Below are positions 24,246-36,085 of a stretch of 64,000 nt of DNA, in pieces. The translations under genes were made by a program, and so were the position numbers. Source of the stretch: Paraspadella gotoi (taxonomy: Eukaryota > Chaetognatha); the NCBI GenBank assembly GCA_051294375.1, contig CM119271.1, forward strand, positions 8,175,788-8,239,787, given 5' to 3'. Position 1 is the first letter of the stretch. Each line of letters begins with the position of its first letter. The notes under the pieces are model-generated. The model saw only the letters and a list, made by a program, of their open reading frames with translations, did no database searches and had not been told where the DNA came from.

Positions 24246-24627
24246 CTTCGGGATTATTCTGTCGAGAGACAGAGCGAAGGAGGGAGAGAACGACAGTAAG
24301 CCGCGTTGACTGGTTCTGGCCTCTCGCCATCGCTGCCAATTTGCTATGTGTGGGGGTTGACATGATGATCGCGTGCTCTTTGGAATGGAGGACGCGAAGG
24401 GCCGGTTAATCCCGACATCGGAAGAAAGGGCTTGAAAGCGTCATTGTTAGACAGTCTGAAGCCATTGGCCAATTGCAAGGTCAAATACGGCCAGGAGATG
24501 ACAAGATTTGAAGACCCAATTGCAAGACTTGGAGACGGATCAAGATGACATGATTTGGCGCGTTTTTCAGGCTCGGAACAATTTTCTTTCGCGTGCTTCT
24601 TCATCGCTGTTTTCGCCGTTTTGTTCG

Positions 24628-24641
24628 GTTACCATGGAGAC
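24628..24641. promoter_or_regulatory. RFX X-box motif
   Basis: GTTACCATGGAGAC fits the X-box consensus (RYYNCC AT RGNRAC) bound by RFX factors at ciliary-gene promoters. A second motif lies 31 bp further on. Confidence 0.5.
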
Positions 24642-24672
24642 GCTATCGCTCGAGAGGTGGTCGCCACGGGCA

Positions 24673-24686
24673 GTTGTCATGGCGAC
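24673..24686. promoter_or_regulatory. RFX X-box motif
   Basis: GTTGTCATGGCGAC matches the palindromic X-box GTTGCCATGGCAAC at 12 of 14 positions. Confidence 0.5.
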
Positions 24687-24699
24687 CGCGTGGGTGGAC

Positions 24700-25804
24700 G
24701 CGCGAAAGGCGATCGATGGAACTTTGGCCGGAAATGAGGTTCGTGTCTTTTTTTTCCCCTTTCCTTTCCTGACAAACGTGGTGAGGAAAGGTAAGGTGGA
24801 CGTGGGGTTAGAAAGGAGGTGAGGTGGATAAGAGAGGTGCATCGGAGGAGGGCGAGGTGGAGGAAAGTGTGAGGAAAGGTAGGGAAAGTAAAATGAGCCT
24901 GGTTGGTCGAGAACCAATCAGGGCCGAGGTAAGAGAGCTATAGGTAATGAAAAAGCGTCGGTCCTTTTGTTTTGAAATCACGAGAGAAGTGAATAAATTA
25001 ATTAAATATATATATATATATATTAATTATGAGGTATGTTAAAATTTGAAGTCTGTCCACAATCCTAACGCTAGTCTGTGAGATAACCCTCGCCAGAGGA
25101 ATTTTTGCCTTGCCTTGATTTGCCTTGCCTTTGCCTTCTTGCCTGCTGTGCCATTGCGACTTGCCTTGCCGTTAGCCCTTGCCTTGCTTGCCGTTGGCGC
25201 ATTGAGTTGTTGCTGCCTCTGCCTTGCATTGTGCCCTTGCTTCTGCGAAAATCCTTTCGACGGCTTTATATGGTTGTAGGCCACACTGCCTTGGCAATTC
25301 TGTACATTTAAATCGAGGAAAAGGAGTTGAGAAAGTGTCACGTTAACCTTTGGTCGCCTGGGGAGGAGGAGTGAGTTTAAAGGGGCCAAAAGCGATTCGG
25401 CCGCTTTGACACGCTCATAGATGATGGAGGCCTTTGTAATTTGACGAAATATTTGAACAGAAGAGAGTGGTGGAAGTAGAGTGGGGAAAAGAAGAAGGAT
25501 TTGAGGGGAAAGTAAAAGTAAAATAATGAAAAAAAAGGAAAAGTGAGAGGAAGAAAAATTATAGAGAGGGAGAGATCGATGATCGGCCTGATTAGATGCG
25601 GCGAGACGGGCGTAAGTAGCGGGATTAGACGCGGGAAAAGAAGCGCTTAAGGAGCGGGTAAAGTTTGAGAAGGCGGGGGTCACTTTCCCCGTTGAAGGCG
25701 ATGACGATGCCGACAATCACCGCGGAAGTGTTCACAGTTTCTATCATCTTTTACTAGTATTTAATGTTTTATTTTATTTTTTGTTTACATTTTTATTATA
25801 TTTC
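24700..25804. other. No gene supported; TTGCC-type repeat
   Basis: 25,105-25,230 is an irregular (TTGCC)n pentanucleotide series. A 225-codon minus-strand open frame crosses it, but its downstream half is the repeat and the remainder lacks recognisable features. A TA-dinucleotide run lies at 25,004-25,022. Confidence 0.5.
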
Positions 25805-26394
25805 TAACTCTTTGCCTTCTCCAGAAATCCCCTTTTGTCCCCTGTTATGAATATAAGAAAGACCGTTGATGGATTAATCCTCCGTTCCCTTCCCCCCCCC
25901 ACGACCCCCCCCCCAAGAGATTGTTATTGTGTTGTTGTCGTCGTCCAGATTGGCGGCGTTCTCGAAGGTAATCCTCTTTATTCCCGGAAGAGGCTCTCGC
26001 GTCGCGAGGCTCCCGGCCACGTTCGTTCCAAACGCTCGCTCCTGTTTCACGCGGTTTGTAAAGTCGGGAAAAATTAGTTGAAAAGTAAAAAAAGGTTAAC
26101 AGTTTGAATGTATATATCTGCTTTTAAGCCTTTAGTATCTAATCGATACATTGATCAATGATTTGTAAATTTTTCAGAAATTTATCGTTTTAATGGCTAC
26201 GATTAATTATTTAGACAGACATAAAAATAATTAAATTTATGAAATACTATAAAATAAATATAACAAACCCTCTCTTTTAAAAACTTCCGAAAGATTTCCG
26301 CGAGAAACTCTGCCGTCGTGGAATCCTTTTTCCCGTAAGACCGAACGTAATTAAAACGGCATCGTTACTTTTATTACGCCCAATTTTTCGTCGT

Positions 26395-26448
<54 letters not shown>

Positions 26449-26622
26449 AAAAGAAAAAATAATTATTGTAGGAATTGTTTCGCTAACAATCAGGTACGTT
26501 AGAGGGATTTTCACAGCACAAACATGGTAGGAAAATGTTTGCAACCACAAACCGGCGACACCCCAACTGTTGCCCCAGCAGTCGCCGAAACGTAACAACA
26601 CCCTGGACTTAACCGCACTCAC

Positions 26623-26671
26623 ATCTTGGAACTTTAACCCTTGTCACGGCACGGTCGCCGACCGCCGCCAT
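26623..26671 (-). CDS. Possible first coding exon with YY1-like start
   Basis: The minus-strand ATG at 26671 (gggaATGGCGGCgg) begins 16 codons that end in phase 1 at a strong donor (caagat|GTGAGT, 26622). Start context, YY1-type motif and consensus donor together suggest the first coding exon of a spliced gene reading towards lower coordinates. The corresponding sequence in copy 2 (30936-30888) keeps the ATG and the donor but has frame-changing indels. No downstream exon was identified. Confidence 0.4.
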
Positions 26672-27077
26672 TCCCGATTTTATTTTCACGCAAAACGTTC
26701 ACTATTTTTTTTTCTCTTCTTAGTACGTTAGACGTTGAAAGAGAATCGCGGCGGTTGGAATTTAAATGTCCTTGCTCCTTTTGGTTAAGATTTTTTTTTT
26801 TTTTTTGGGTGGTGTTTTTCCTTCGGTTTTTCTTTGTAAATTTATTTCAGCTCTTTTCTCTCCTCATCTTTTTATTTTCTTCTTGGGTTCTTGTCATTTT
26901 TTTTTATTCTATTCTTAGATTTATGCGCCTTCTGAAACTGAGAAATTAAAATAAAGCGAACTTTTTCCTAAATCCGGAGGACTGAATGTTCGTTTAAGAC
27001 TACTAATGGCCTCTCGCTTAAATTTATAAAGCCATTGACATGAGAATGTCTAAAACGTATAATATTTGACCATTGAC

Positions 27078-27150
27078 GGGGGATTAGCTCAAATGGTAGA
27101 GCGCTCGCTTTGCATGCGAGAGGTACCGGGATCGATGCCCGGATCCTCCA
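27078..27150 (+). tRNA. tRNA-Ala(TGC): tRNA-Ala (anticodon TGC)
   Basis: The 73-nt cloverleaf is complete. The 7-bp acceptor stem (GGGGGAT/ATCCTCC) includes the G3:U70 wobble that specifies alanine. The anticodon stem is CTCGC/GCGAG with loop TTTGCAT, the T-stem is CCGGG/CCCGG and the discriminator is A73. The CCA is not encoded. The D-arm contains box A (TTAGCTCAAATGG). Box B is GGATCGATGCC, one base off the GGTTCGANNCC consensus, so the T-loop reads ATCGATG instead of TTCGATN. A T tract for polymerase III termination follows within about 15 nt. Confidence 0.93.
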
Positions 27151-27359
27151 TTTTATTCATTTATTATTGTTGAGTTTCACATGATAGATAGATACTACCG
27201 TAGATTGAAAAATAATTGCTTTTCCTTTTGTTATTACTTATCAATATATTTTGATGCATTTATTTCCCGACCCATTGATGTCGTAACTCCAGTGCTGTAA
27301 GTTCCCCCAGCAATCCATAAAGCCCCCGCCCAAGACGTAATCGCGACCCCAGGACTAGA

Positions 27360-27735
27360 CGTTGAGGACGGCGATGACAACGATGACAACGATGACGACA
27401 ATGACAACGACGTAGTCCTTGACAATGAGGACGATCACCATGTCAACAAAGCAGATGTAAACGCCGACGATGACGCCTCGAATACAATAATTTCGTCACC
27501 ATAAAAACGACGGCGACGATGACAACGAGGGCAGTAAAGACGACCACGGGCATGACAAAAAAGGACAACGACGCCTACTTTGACAAGGAAGACATGACAT
27601 GACATGACAACATGACGACGATGACGATGATAAAAAGGACCCCGACGCTTAGTTTGACAACGAATACGTGACGACGACGACGACGACGACGNNNNNNNNN
27701 NCGACGACGACGACGACGACGACGAACTTTTGCCT
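27360..27735. repeat. (GAC/GATGAC)n trinucleotide-based repeat with a 10-N gap
   Basis: Irregular acgatgac and pure cgacgacgac runs flank Ns at 27692-27701. Open frames through it are compositional. Confidence 0.9.
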
Positions 27736-28219
27736 CGCCGTCGCGCGATCGGAATTGAATCCATGAGAGGTCGACTCGGGCGATGGAGGCGGAACTTTGG
27801 AAAAGGTCACGAAGGGTGTGGTCGACGATTGTGGAGAGGATGTGGGCAGCGATTGTGCTGTGGGTGTTGAGCGTCTCCTCGGGTTGGGGAGGGTTGGTCG
27901 AATTGAGGTTAAGGAAAAAATGGCGACTGAAAAATAGAAAAGAGTTTGAAAAGTTATGCAATGCGGAGTAAGATAATGACATCGAGAAAATTTTAAAAGT
28001 GTAAGGGGAGGGGGCTTACAATCCTATCTTTGTGCACCCCCCCCCCCAAAAGAAAAATGGACCGACATACGTAAAAGGTATTTTTGGAAAAATAGACATA
28101 CATACATATACAATTACATATCTTCTTCGTACACAGCCTCGCGTTATTGCCAGCATTGTCGGCATTTCGAGCATCTAAGCCATCTCGGGCACCAACGAGT
28201 CATCGTAATTGGCAACCTC

Positions 28220-28233
28220 GTTTCCATAGCGAC
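28220..28233. promoter_or_regulatory. RFX X-box-like motif
   Basis: GTTTCCATAGCGAC fits the X-box consensus. The duplicate at 32566-32578 has lost one base. A CCAAT-type word (attgg) is 10 bp away. Confidence 0.35.
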
Positions 28234-28912
28234 CGACTGTTCCCCTCAAGAATTTTTTTTTTCGCGGACGCAGGTGGCGCTGAAGATTGTCGTGGCAAAA
28301 TGGGGTTAGTTGGTCGTAGATGAGGGAGGCAGGGGGCTGGGTAGTTGGGGATGTAAGATTGGATAGAAGAGAAATAACTTATGACGAAACTTGTGGAAGA
28401 TAAGAAATATAAAAAAGAAATTATTATGAAATTGGTACAACCAATATAAAAATTATCCATTTCATTTAATAAATAAGCTATCTTGCCCCTTTATTTGGAC
28501 AGGATTTGGGGGTTTAAGGCTCCCATCACTCCTTCAAGACAATGACACAGGATTTAATAATTCTTAGAAAGTCGTTCTTTAAAACACGAGTTGAAATATA
28601 CATCATGAGTAACGTAATACGGTGCGGAGGGGGGGCGGGGAGGTTAGAATTAGCGGAATATGGGGCGAGGATTACGGTGCTGGATAGAGGAGCTCGTATG
28701 GATCACCGGGGCTAGGGTACGTGGGAGAAGTGGGAGATTAGCGGAGCAGAGGTTAGGATTCGCGGGCCATTGTGGTAGGATTATGAAGGCGTGACAGCGC
28801 CGGCGAATTTCAATTCCCAGTTTTAGTCGGCGGGGATAAGAAGGCGGGAGAAAACAAATGACCATCGCGAGTATGAATTATGATTCAGGGCGGCGGAGGG
28901 AGGGTGAGGAGA

Positions 28913-28914
<2 letters not shown>

Positions 28915-28993
<79 letters not shown>
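28915..28993. repeat. (GA)n microsatellite
   Basis: GA units with one aggaag interruption. The equivalent in copy 2 is 33,259-33,315. Confidence 0.95.
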
Positions 28994-28997
<4 letters not shown>

Positions 28998-29699
28998 TCA
29001 ACAAGGGGAGGTTTCGATAGTGAGAAAATTGGAATCCTCTCAGACTCGGGACAGCGAGCATTTATTCCGCTCTGATGTCGTTGAGAGGCGATAATTGGGA
29101 ATTTTGTCAAACTGGGTTTAGTGATGGGGATATACGTTTCGTTCGGAACATTAAGAGAGGGGGTATGGATATCTATATGCTTGATTATTTATTAAGTATA
29201 CCAATTTTAAACCGTGAACAATAAGAATTTGTTCCTAAAATTTTTATAGAACCAAGTGGTTCTGAGAACTGTTGCAGCCCGCGAACGCCGCGAAGAATTT
29301 TTCATGCTTAACGCCGTCTGAAGGCAGTTGGCGATCTCGTGAATTCGCCAGCATTTCTAACCTTGCCTTCCTCTCGAAATCCCCTTTTGTCCTGTTAATG
29401 AATATAAGAAGACGCGTTGGATGGATTATCCTCGTTCCCTTCCCCCGACCCCAAGAGATTGTTATTGTGGTTGTTGTTCGTCGTCGAGATTGCGGCTTCT
29501 CGCAAGGTAAATCTCTTTATTCCCTGGAAGAGGCTCTGGTCGCGAGCTCCCGGCAGTTCGTTCCAAACGCCTCGCTCACTGTTTCACGCGGTTTTAAGTC
29601 GGGAAAAATTAGTTGAACAAGGTAAACAAAAGGTTAACAGTTTGAACTGTATATCTGCTTTTAAGCTTTAGTTCCTATCGATAACATTGATCAATGATG

Positions 29700-30416
29700 G
29701 ACTAAGCTTGACGAAAAAAGTCCGAGGTTTTTTTAATATATTCTTTTGAACGCGCCAATGTAGAATGATGGCAATATTGCTATTTTTAAGTTTCCAAAAA
29801 CCGACCATAATATAGAAAATATTAACCAAAATCTTCGGAAAAATCCACCACTTCTTTGGAGATTTCGCATATAAGATTTTTTCCGAATTGACTCCCGGGT
29901 TGAAACTCTTAGAATTCCGATCGTTAGCCTCTTCTTTTACTTTTACTTTAAATAAATTTCAGCAAAATGACTAATTCCATTTAACATGATCGTATCATAT
30001 TAAAATAACCAAATGAAATGTAAAGAAAAATTTTGAAGAGCCTTCAGACATATTGCTATCGGATTCTGATTCGAAGTTTATTGTAAAAATTGACAAGCAT
30101 ACCTTAAATGCGTTGACAATTGTTTGAAGTTGAGAAATCCCTTTAATTTTATATATAAAAATTGCGTCAAAATATTTTCCCGAGCGAACCAGTCCATTTG
30201 AATCGAATGGTTCGATGTCAAAATGATGGTTATTTGTCAAGAGAAAAAAAATGCGAAGCCCTTCAGATGCAACAGGATCGGAATCAGAGTGGTTTTTACC
30301 TCTAATTCTTTTACCCGAATTTTCCAGGGCGTTGACATTATTTGTAGTCAGATTTTAACGAAAATCTTTCCATTGAAAAGTTCCTCGATTTCTAAGAACG
30401 ATAGACTCCTATCAAT
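29700..30416. mobile_element. Non-autonomous insertion, copy 1, with target-site duplication
   Basis: Relative to the uninterrupted sequence at about 26,150 (attgatcaatgatttgtaa), this position holds 717 bp flanked by gatcaatgat (29690-29699) and gatcatgat (30417-30425). It begins rGACTAAGCT, has a short hairpin around gacgaaaaaagtc and a T run at its left end, and ends actcctatcaat. The two halves share loosely similar motifs (cttcaga...gatcgga). It has no open frame. The same element lies at 47,443-48,233. Confidence 0.75.
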
Positions 30417-30659
30417 GATCATGATTTGTAATTTTTTCAGAATTTTATCGCTTTAATGGCTACGAATTAATTTATTTAGTACAAATAGGAAGAATATAAA
30501 TTTATGAAATACTATAATATAAATATAAAGTCTCTCCTTTAAAAAACTTCGAAAGATTTACACGAGAACTCTGGCCGTCGTGAATCCTTTTCTCGTAAGA
30601 CAGAACGTAAATTAACGGCAATCGTTACTTTTACTAAGCCAATTTTCGTCGCGAGAGAG

Positions 30660-30697
<38 letters not shown>

Positions 30698-31324
30698 CAG
30701 ATAATAATATTTTAAAATAAATTTTTCCTGCCTGGAAATGTTTGCTACAACATTACGGTACGTTAGAGGGATTTTCACAGCAACAATGGTAGAACATTGT
30801 TGCATACCCTAAAACCGGCGACACCCACTGTTGGCCAGCAGTCGCCGAAACGTAAAACACCTGGCAACGTACCGTATCAGCACTCACATCTTGGGCACTT
30901 TAACTCTGTCACGGCAAACGGGCGCGACGGCGACATTTCCCGAATTTTCTTTATTTTCAACGCAAAACGTTCCAGTATTTTTTTTCTCTTCTTCAGACGT
31001 TGATAGAGATCGCGCGTTGGAATTTTAATGTCTTGCTCTTTGTTAAGATTTTTTTTTTTGGGTGTGGTTTTTTTCTTGTTTTCTTTTGTATTATTCAGTC
31101 TTTCTCTCCTCATCTTTTTATTTCTTTCTTGGGTTTCTTGTCTTTTTTTTATTATATTCTTAGATTATGCGCTTCTGAACTGGGAAATTAAAATATAAGC
31201 GAACTTTTTCTAATCCGGAGGACTGAATGTTCGTTTACGCTACTAATCGGCTGCTTCTCGCTTCAATTTATAAAGCCATTGACATGAGAATGTCTAAAAC
31301 GTAATTAATATTTTGACCATTGAC

Positions 31325-31396
31325 GGGGGATTAGCCAATGGTAGAAGGCGCTCGCTTTGCATGCGAGAGGTACGGGATCGCATTGCCCGACCTCCA
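31325..31396 (+). pseudogene. Broken copy of the tRNA-Ala gene
   Basis: The anticodon arm (ctcgctttgcatgcgag) is intact, but single-base losses and gains disturb the D-arm, T-arm and 3' acceptor strand. Either it has decayed or these are uncorrected read errors in a second haplotype copy. Confidence 0.8.
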
Positions 31397-31609
31397 TTTA
31401 CTTCATTTATTTTGTTGAGTTTCACATGATAGACTAGATACTACCGTAGATTGAAAAATAATTGCTTTTCCCTTTTGTTATTACTATGCAATATATTTTG
31501 AATGCATTTATTTCCCGACCCATTGATGGTCGTAACTTCCAGTGCTTGTAAGTTCCCAGCAATCCATAAAGCCCCGCCAAGACGTAAATCGCGACCCAGG
31601 ACGAGAGTT

Positions 31610-32060
31610 GAGGACGGCGATGACAACGATGACAAGATGACGACAATGACAACGACGTAGTCCCTTAACAATGAGGACGATCACCATGTCAAAAAGCAGA
31701 TGTACAACGCCGACGATCAGCCTCTCGATACAATATTTCGTCACCATAAAACGACGGCGACGATGACAAGAGGGCAGTAAAGAGACCACGGGCATGAAAA
31801 GGACAACACGCCCTACTTGACAAAAAAACGATGACAAGAGGTCAGTAAAGACGACACGGGCATGACAAAAAGGACAACGACGCCTACTTTGACAAGGAGA
31901 CATGACATGACAACATGACGACGATGACAACGATGATGACGAATGAATAAAAAGTGACCCCCGACGGCTTATGTTTGACAACGAATACGTGACGAACGAC
32001 GACGACGACGAGACGAGACGACGACGACGACGAAGAGACGACGAACGACGACGACTGGAC
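31610..32060. repeat. (GAC/GATGAC)n repeat, copy 2
   Basis: Counterpart of 27,360-27,735, with an extra internal repetition around 31,800-31,900 (gcatgacaaaaaggacaacg). Confidence 0.85.
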
Positions 32061-33281
32061 GAACTTTTGCATCGCCGTGCGCTGATCGAATTGAATCCAT
32101 GAGAGGTCGACTCGGGCGATGGAGGCGGAAACTTGAAAAGGTCAACGGAGGTGGGGAAGGTGTGGTCCGACATGTGGAGAGGATGTGGGCGCGATTGTGC
32201 TGTGGGTGTTGAGCCGTCCTCTCGGGTTGGGAGGGTTGGTCGAATTGAGGTTTAGGAAAAAAATGCGACGAAAAATAGAAAAGAGTTTGAACCAGTTATG
32301 CAAAATGCGGAGTAAGATAATCGACCATCGAGAATTTTAAAAGTGTAAGGGGAGGGGGCTTACAATCCTATCTTTGTGCACCCCCCCCAAAGAAAAATGG
32401 AGCGCGACATACGTAAAAGGTATTTTTTGGAAAATAGACATACATACATATACACTTACATATCTTCTTTCGTAGCACAGCCTCGCGCTTATTGCCAGCG
32501 CATTGTCGCATTTCGAGCTTTTAAGCCCATTCGGGCACAAACGAGTCATCGTAATTGGCAACCTCGTTTCATAGCGACCGACTGTTCCCTCAAGAATTTT
32601 TTTTTTCGCGGAACCAGGTGGCGCTGAAGATTGTCCGTGGCAAAATGGGGTTAGTTGGTCGTAGATGAGGGAGGCAGGGGGCTGGGGTTAGTTGGGGATG
32701 TAAGATTGGATAGAAGAGTGAAAAAAATAACTTATGACGAAACTTGTGGAAGATACGAATATAAAAAAGAAAATTATTATGAAATTGGTAACAACCAATA
32801 TAAAAATTATCCATTTCATTTAATAATAAGCTATCTTGCCCCTTTATTTGGAAGGATTTGGGGTTTAAGCTCCATCACTCCTTCAAGACAATGACACAGG
32901 ATTTAATAATTCTAGAAGGTCGTTCTTTAAAACACGAGTTGAAATATACATCATGAGTAACGATACGGTGCGGAGGGGGGGCGGGGAGGTTAGAATTACG
33001 GAATATGGGGCGAGGATTACGGTGCTGGATAGAGGAGCTCGTAATGGATCACCGGGCGCTTAGGGTACGTGGGAGAAGTGGGAGATTGGGAGCAGAGGTT
33101 GATTCGCGGGCCATTTGTATGGATTATAAGGCGTGACAGCGCCGGCGAATTTCAATTCCCAGTTTTAGTGCGGCGGGGATCAGAAGGCGGGAGAAACAAT
33201 GCGATCGCGAGTATGAATTATGATCAGGGCGGCCGGAGGGAGGGAGAGAGGGTTGGAGGAGAGAGAGAGAGAGAGGAGAGA

Positions 33282-33317
<36 letters not shown>

Positions 33318-33542
33318 TGGAGTCAACAAGGGGGAGGTTTCGATAGTGAGAAAATTGAAATCCTCTTCAGACTCGGGACCAGCGAGCATTTATTCCGCTC
33401 TGATGTCGTTGAGAGGCGATAATTGGGGAATTTTTGTCAAACTTGGGTTCTAGTGATCGGGGATACGTTTTCGTTCGAAATTCGAAATAGTTTGGTGTGA
33501 TGATTCCTATATCGTTTNNNNNNNNNNNNNNNNNNNNNNNNN

Positions 33543-35032
33543 CCCGTTATTCAAAGTTTTATGTATTAACTTATGTCAAGCTATTATTAAAAAGACATCG
33601 TCAATGACAATAAGTCAATGACAATGAGTCAATAAAACAATCAAAACATTGAGGATCCAAAATGACATAGGACCCTAATTGACATAAAATGACATGGGAC
33701 TCAAAATAACATAGAATGTAGTAAAGGACTAAAGGACAAAAGGACTAAAAGTGACTAAACATGACCCGGACAGCAAGCATATAACATTAAGCAAATAAAA
33801 ATGAGCATGACTCTTACAAAATAGACCGTAACTTAGTAGTTTTGTTGGACTTGTGATGGTTCATCCTAGTAATAGGTCACGTGTGATCCGTTCGTGAGTT
33901 GGTGATAGAAACAGTGAAACACTTGGGACCCTTAATATTTTTATCTGTTTCAAAATTAAACAATAAACATTAATGATATTCAAGTATCCATTATTCTAGA
34001 AATAGTTACTTTAAAATTTTCCCAGCATCACAGACAAACTTTTTAATCGTTGAATAGAATTACGACAATATGCAAATGAGATTTAAGGAGTAAATCTCGT
34101 TCGGTTTCTTTGAAAGCTCAATATTTCTTCCGCTCCAGTCTATCCATTTCCCCCGCCCCCTCGGTTTCGAAACGGCCTTCCCTCGTCGGGGAAACAAAAG
34201 GCGAGAAAGATTAACAGAGAACCAAACAAGTAAACACCATGGAGACTATGGTGCGTTGGAGACGAGGTCCGAGTGTTGACTGGGTAAAGGGCGTGTGTAT
34301 AAATGAGGGGGCGATGGGGAACGAGAAAACTGTTTCCTTTAATAAAAACGTGGGCGGGGATTTGTGAGAAAGAGTAAGGCAGGGTGAGGTTTAAGTTTCT
34401 TTAAGGACAGTTTAAACTACCGAAAAGGGGTAAAGGGGAATGAGAGACAGAGACAGAGACACTGCGAAATAAACTATTAAATATTGACGATTGTCGATTT
34501 AAAACGATGAAACGTAAGAATTGTTGGTTAACTTTTAAAAGTTTAAACTTTAGTTAGTGATTCTAAAAAAATCCTTACGATAAGATTTCCTCTAGACGTT
34601 AAATAAGGTTTAGTGTAGAAATTATAACCTTTCCAAGTTTCTTTCTTCCCCCGCCCTCCAATGGGGTAAGGGTGGGGATTTACAAGGCTTAGAATTCTCT
34701 TTCATTCATCTGGTAACAGGACTGAAAGTAGGGTAACCGTTTTTAGGTCATGCTCTCTCTTTCCCTTTCTCTTTTTTTTTTCGCGAGGAAGAGCACTCTC
34801 TCGCCCCCTCTCTCTCTCTCGTCTCCTCTTATCTCTCTCTCCATCTCTTCTCTCTCTCTCTCTCTCGCCTCATCCATCTTTATTTCTGCGAGAAATCTGT
34901 AATGGAAAAATATTATCGTTGGGACACCTGAGAAAGGTGGCGGGGAAGAGAAACGAGGAAGAAGGAGGAAAATGTTAAGAATGAAAGTGGGCGATGGGAG
35001 GGGGGGGGGAAGGCTGAAGAGGAAGATTAAAG
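33543..35032. other. No gene seen
   Basis: 33,590-33,790 is a quasi-repeat of aatgacat/ggactaa words. A perfect short inverted word (caccatggagactatggtg) lies at about 34,237. A CT-rich tract lies at 34,743-34,866. No exon was recognised. Confidence 0.5.
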
Positions 35033-35128
35033 AAGGCAGATAGAATATAACATGGAGATTCATGTTGAAACGAGGAATTTCAATGAGAAACGGAGTTTCT
35101 GCAGTCGGCATATATCCTTACTTTATCT

Positions 35129-35189
<61 letters not shown>

Positions 35190-35684
35190 CGACCGACCAA
35201 AAATAGTCTCAACTGGGATGCGTCGCGCCTAAATAGATTTAAAAAAATAATTAATTAATTTTAGTTTCAACTTTCACTTTCGACTCGTATTTTAACGTCA
35301 GAGGCTAATCGCCGCGCGAAGACTAAATAGAAAATCAATTATAATTAAATTTGCTGTAGGTAAAAAAAAGGTTTATCATAAAAAAAATGCATCGGGGAAT
35401 TCCAATGTTGGGATTTTTTTTTGTTTTTTCAATATTTTTCAGGGCATCACTGAATGAAAATTGAAATGGTTCACTTTTATTTACTAAAAGTAAAAACAAC
35501 AGTTTATCTTTTAATGTTTTTTTCTCTCTCCTTTCTTTTCTCTCTTTTCTTCTTCTCTTTTCCCTACTCTTCTCTTCTCTTCTCTCTTTCTTTCTCTTCT
35601 TCTTTCTCTCTTCTCTTCTGACTTCGCCTCGCTCTTGCTTTTTATTGGATTAAGCGGTATTGATAGAAAAAAAGTAAGGCTCTC

Positions 35685-35717
<33 letters not shown>

Positions 35718-35988
35718 TCTCTCTCTTCTCTCCTCTCTCTCTCTCTCATCTCTCATCCCCCACAGCACTCTTCTCTCCATAGTTCATTAGGCGGATCGTA
35801 CCAGGAAAATTTACGGGGGAGCGGGAGGAGGAAGAAGTTATAGGGCGTCCATGGGCGGAAATTCGCCCTCGGGTTAATGGAGCGGAATATATCGGTAGTA
35901 TAACACAGATAAGTGGAAAGGGTTTAATGTTTGAACCTTACTACGGTTACCCCTTGTTTCTTTTGTTGATAAGGAAAAGGAAAGAGTT

Positions 35989-36019
<31 letters not shown>

Positions 36020-36047
36020 GAGAGACGAGAGAGAGAGAGGAGAAGAG

Positions 36048-36085
<38 letters not shown>

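Larger units (their letters stand above)
25805..29143. repeat. Duplicated segment C, copy 1
   Basis: About 3.3 kb repeated in the same order and orientation at 29,357-33,475. Landmarks are aaatccccttttgtcc, a GA microsatellite (26,397-26,450), the tRNA-Ala, a (GAC)n block, an X-box and a second GA microsatellite (28,917-28,993). Differences are mainly one-base indels. This copy keeps the functional tRNA and looks better polished. Confidence 0.9.
29357..33475. repeat. Duplicated segment C, copy 2
   Basis: Indel-rich counterpart of 25,805-29,143. It ends about 40 bp before a 25-N gap (33518-33542) and carries an extra 0.7-kb insertion at 29,700-30,416 that copy 1 lacks. Confidence 0.9.

Noticed and set aside
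25039-25716. 225-codon minus-strand frame
   Set aside because: Its C-terminal third is made by a (TTGCC)n repeat, and no domain or conserved motif is visible.
26540-26600. Stem GGCGAC/GTCGCC followed by GAAACGT, resembling part of a hammerhead
   Set aside because: No CUGANGA box precedes the stem on that strand, so the motif is incomplete.
31508-32173. 221-codon minus-strand frame
   Set aside because: Dominated by (GAC/GATGAC)n repeat. The frame is not kept in the duplicate at 27.4 kb.
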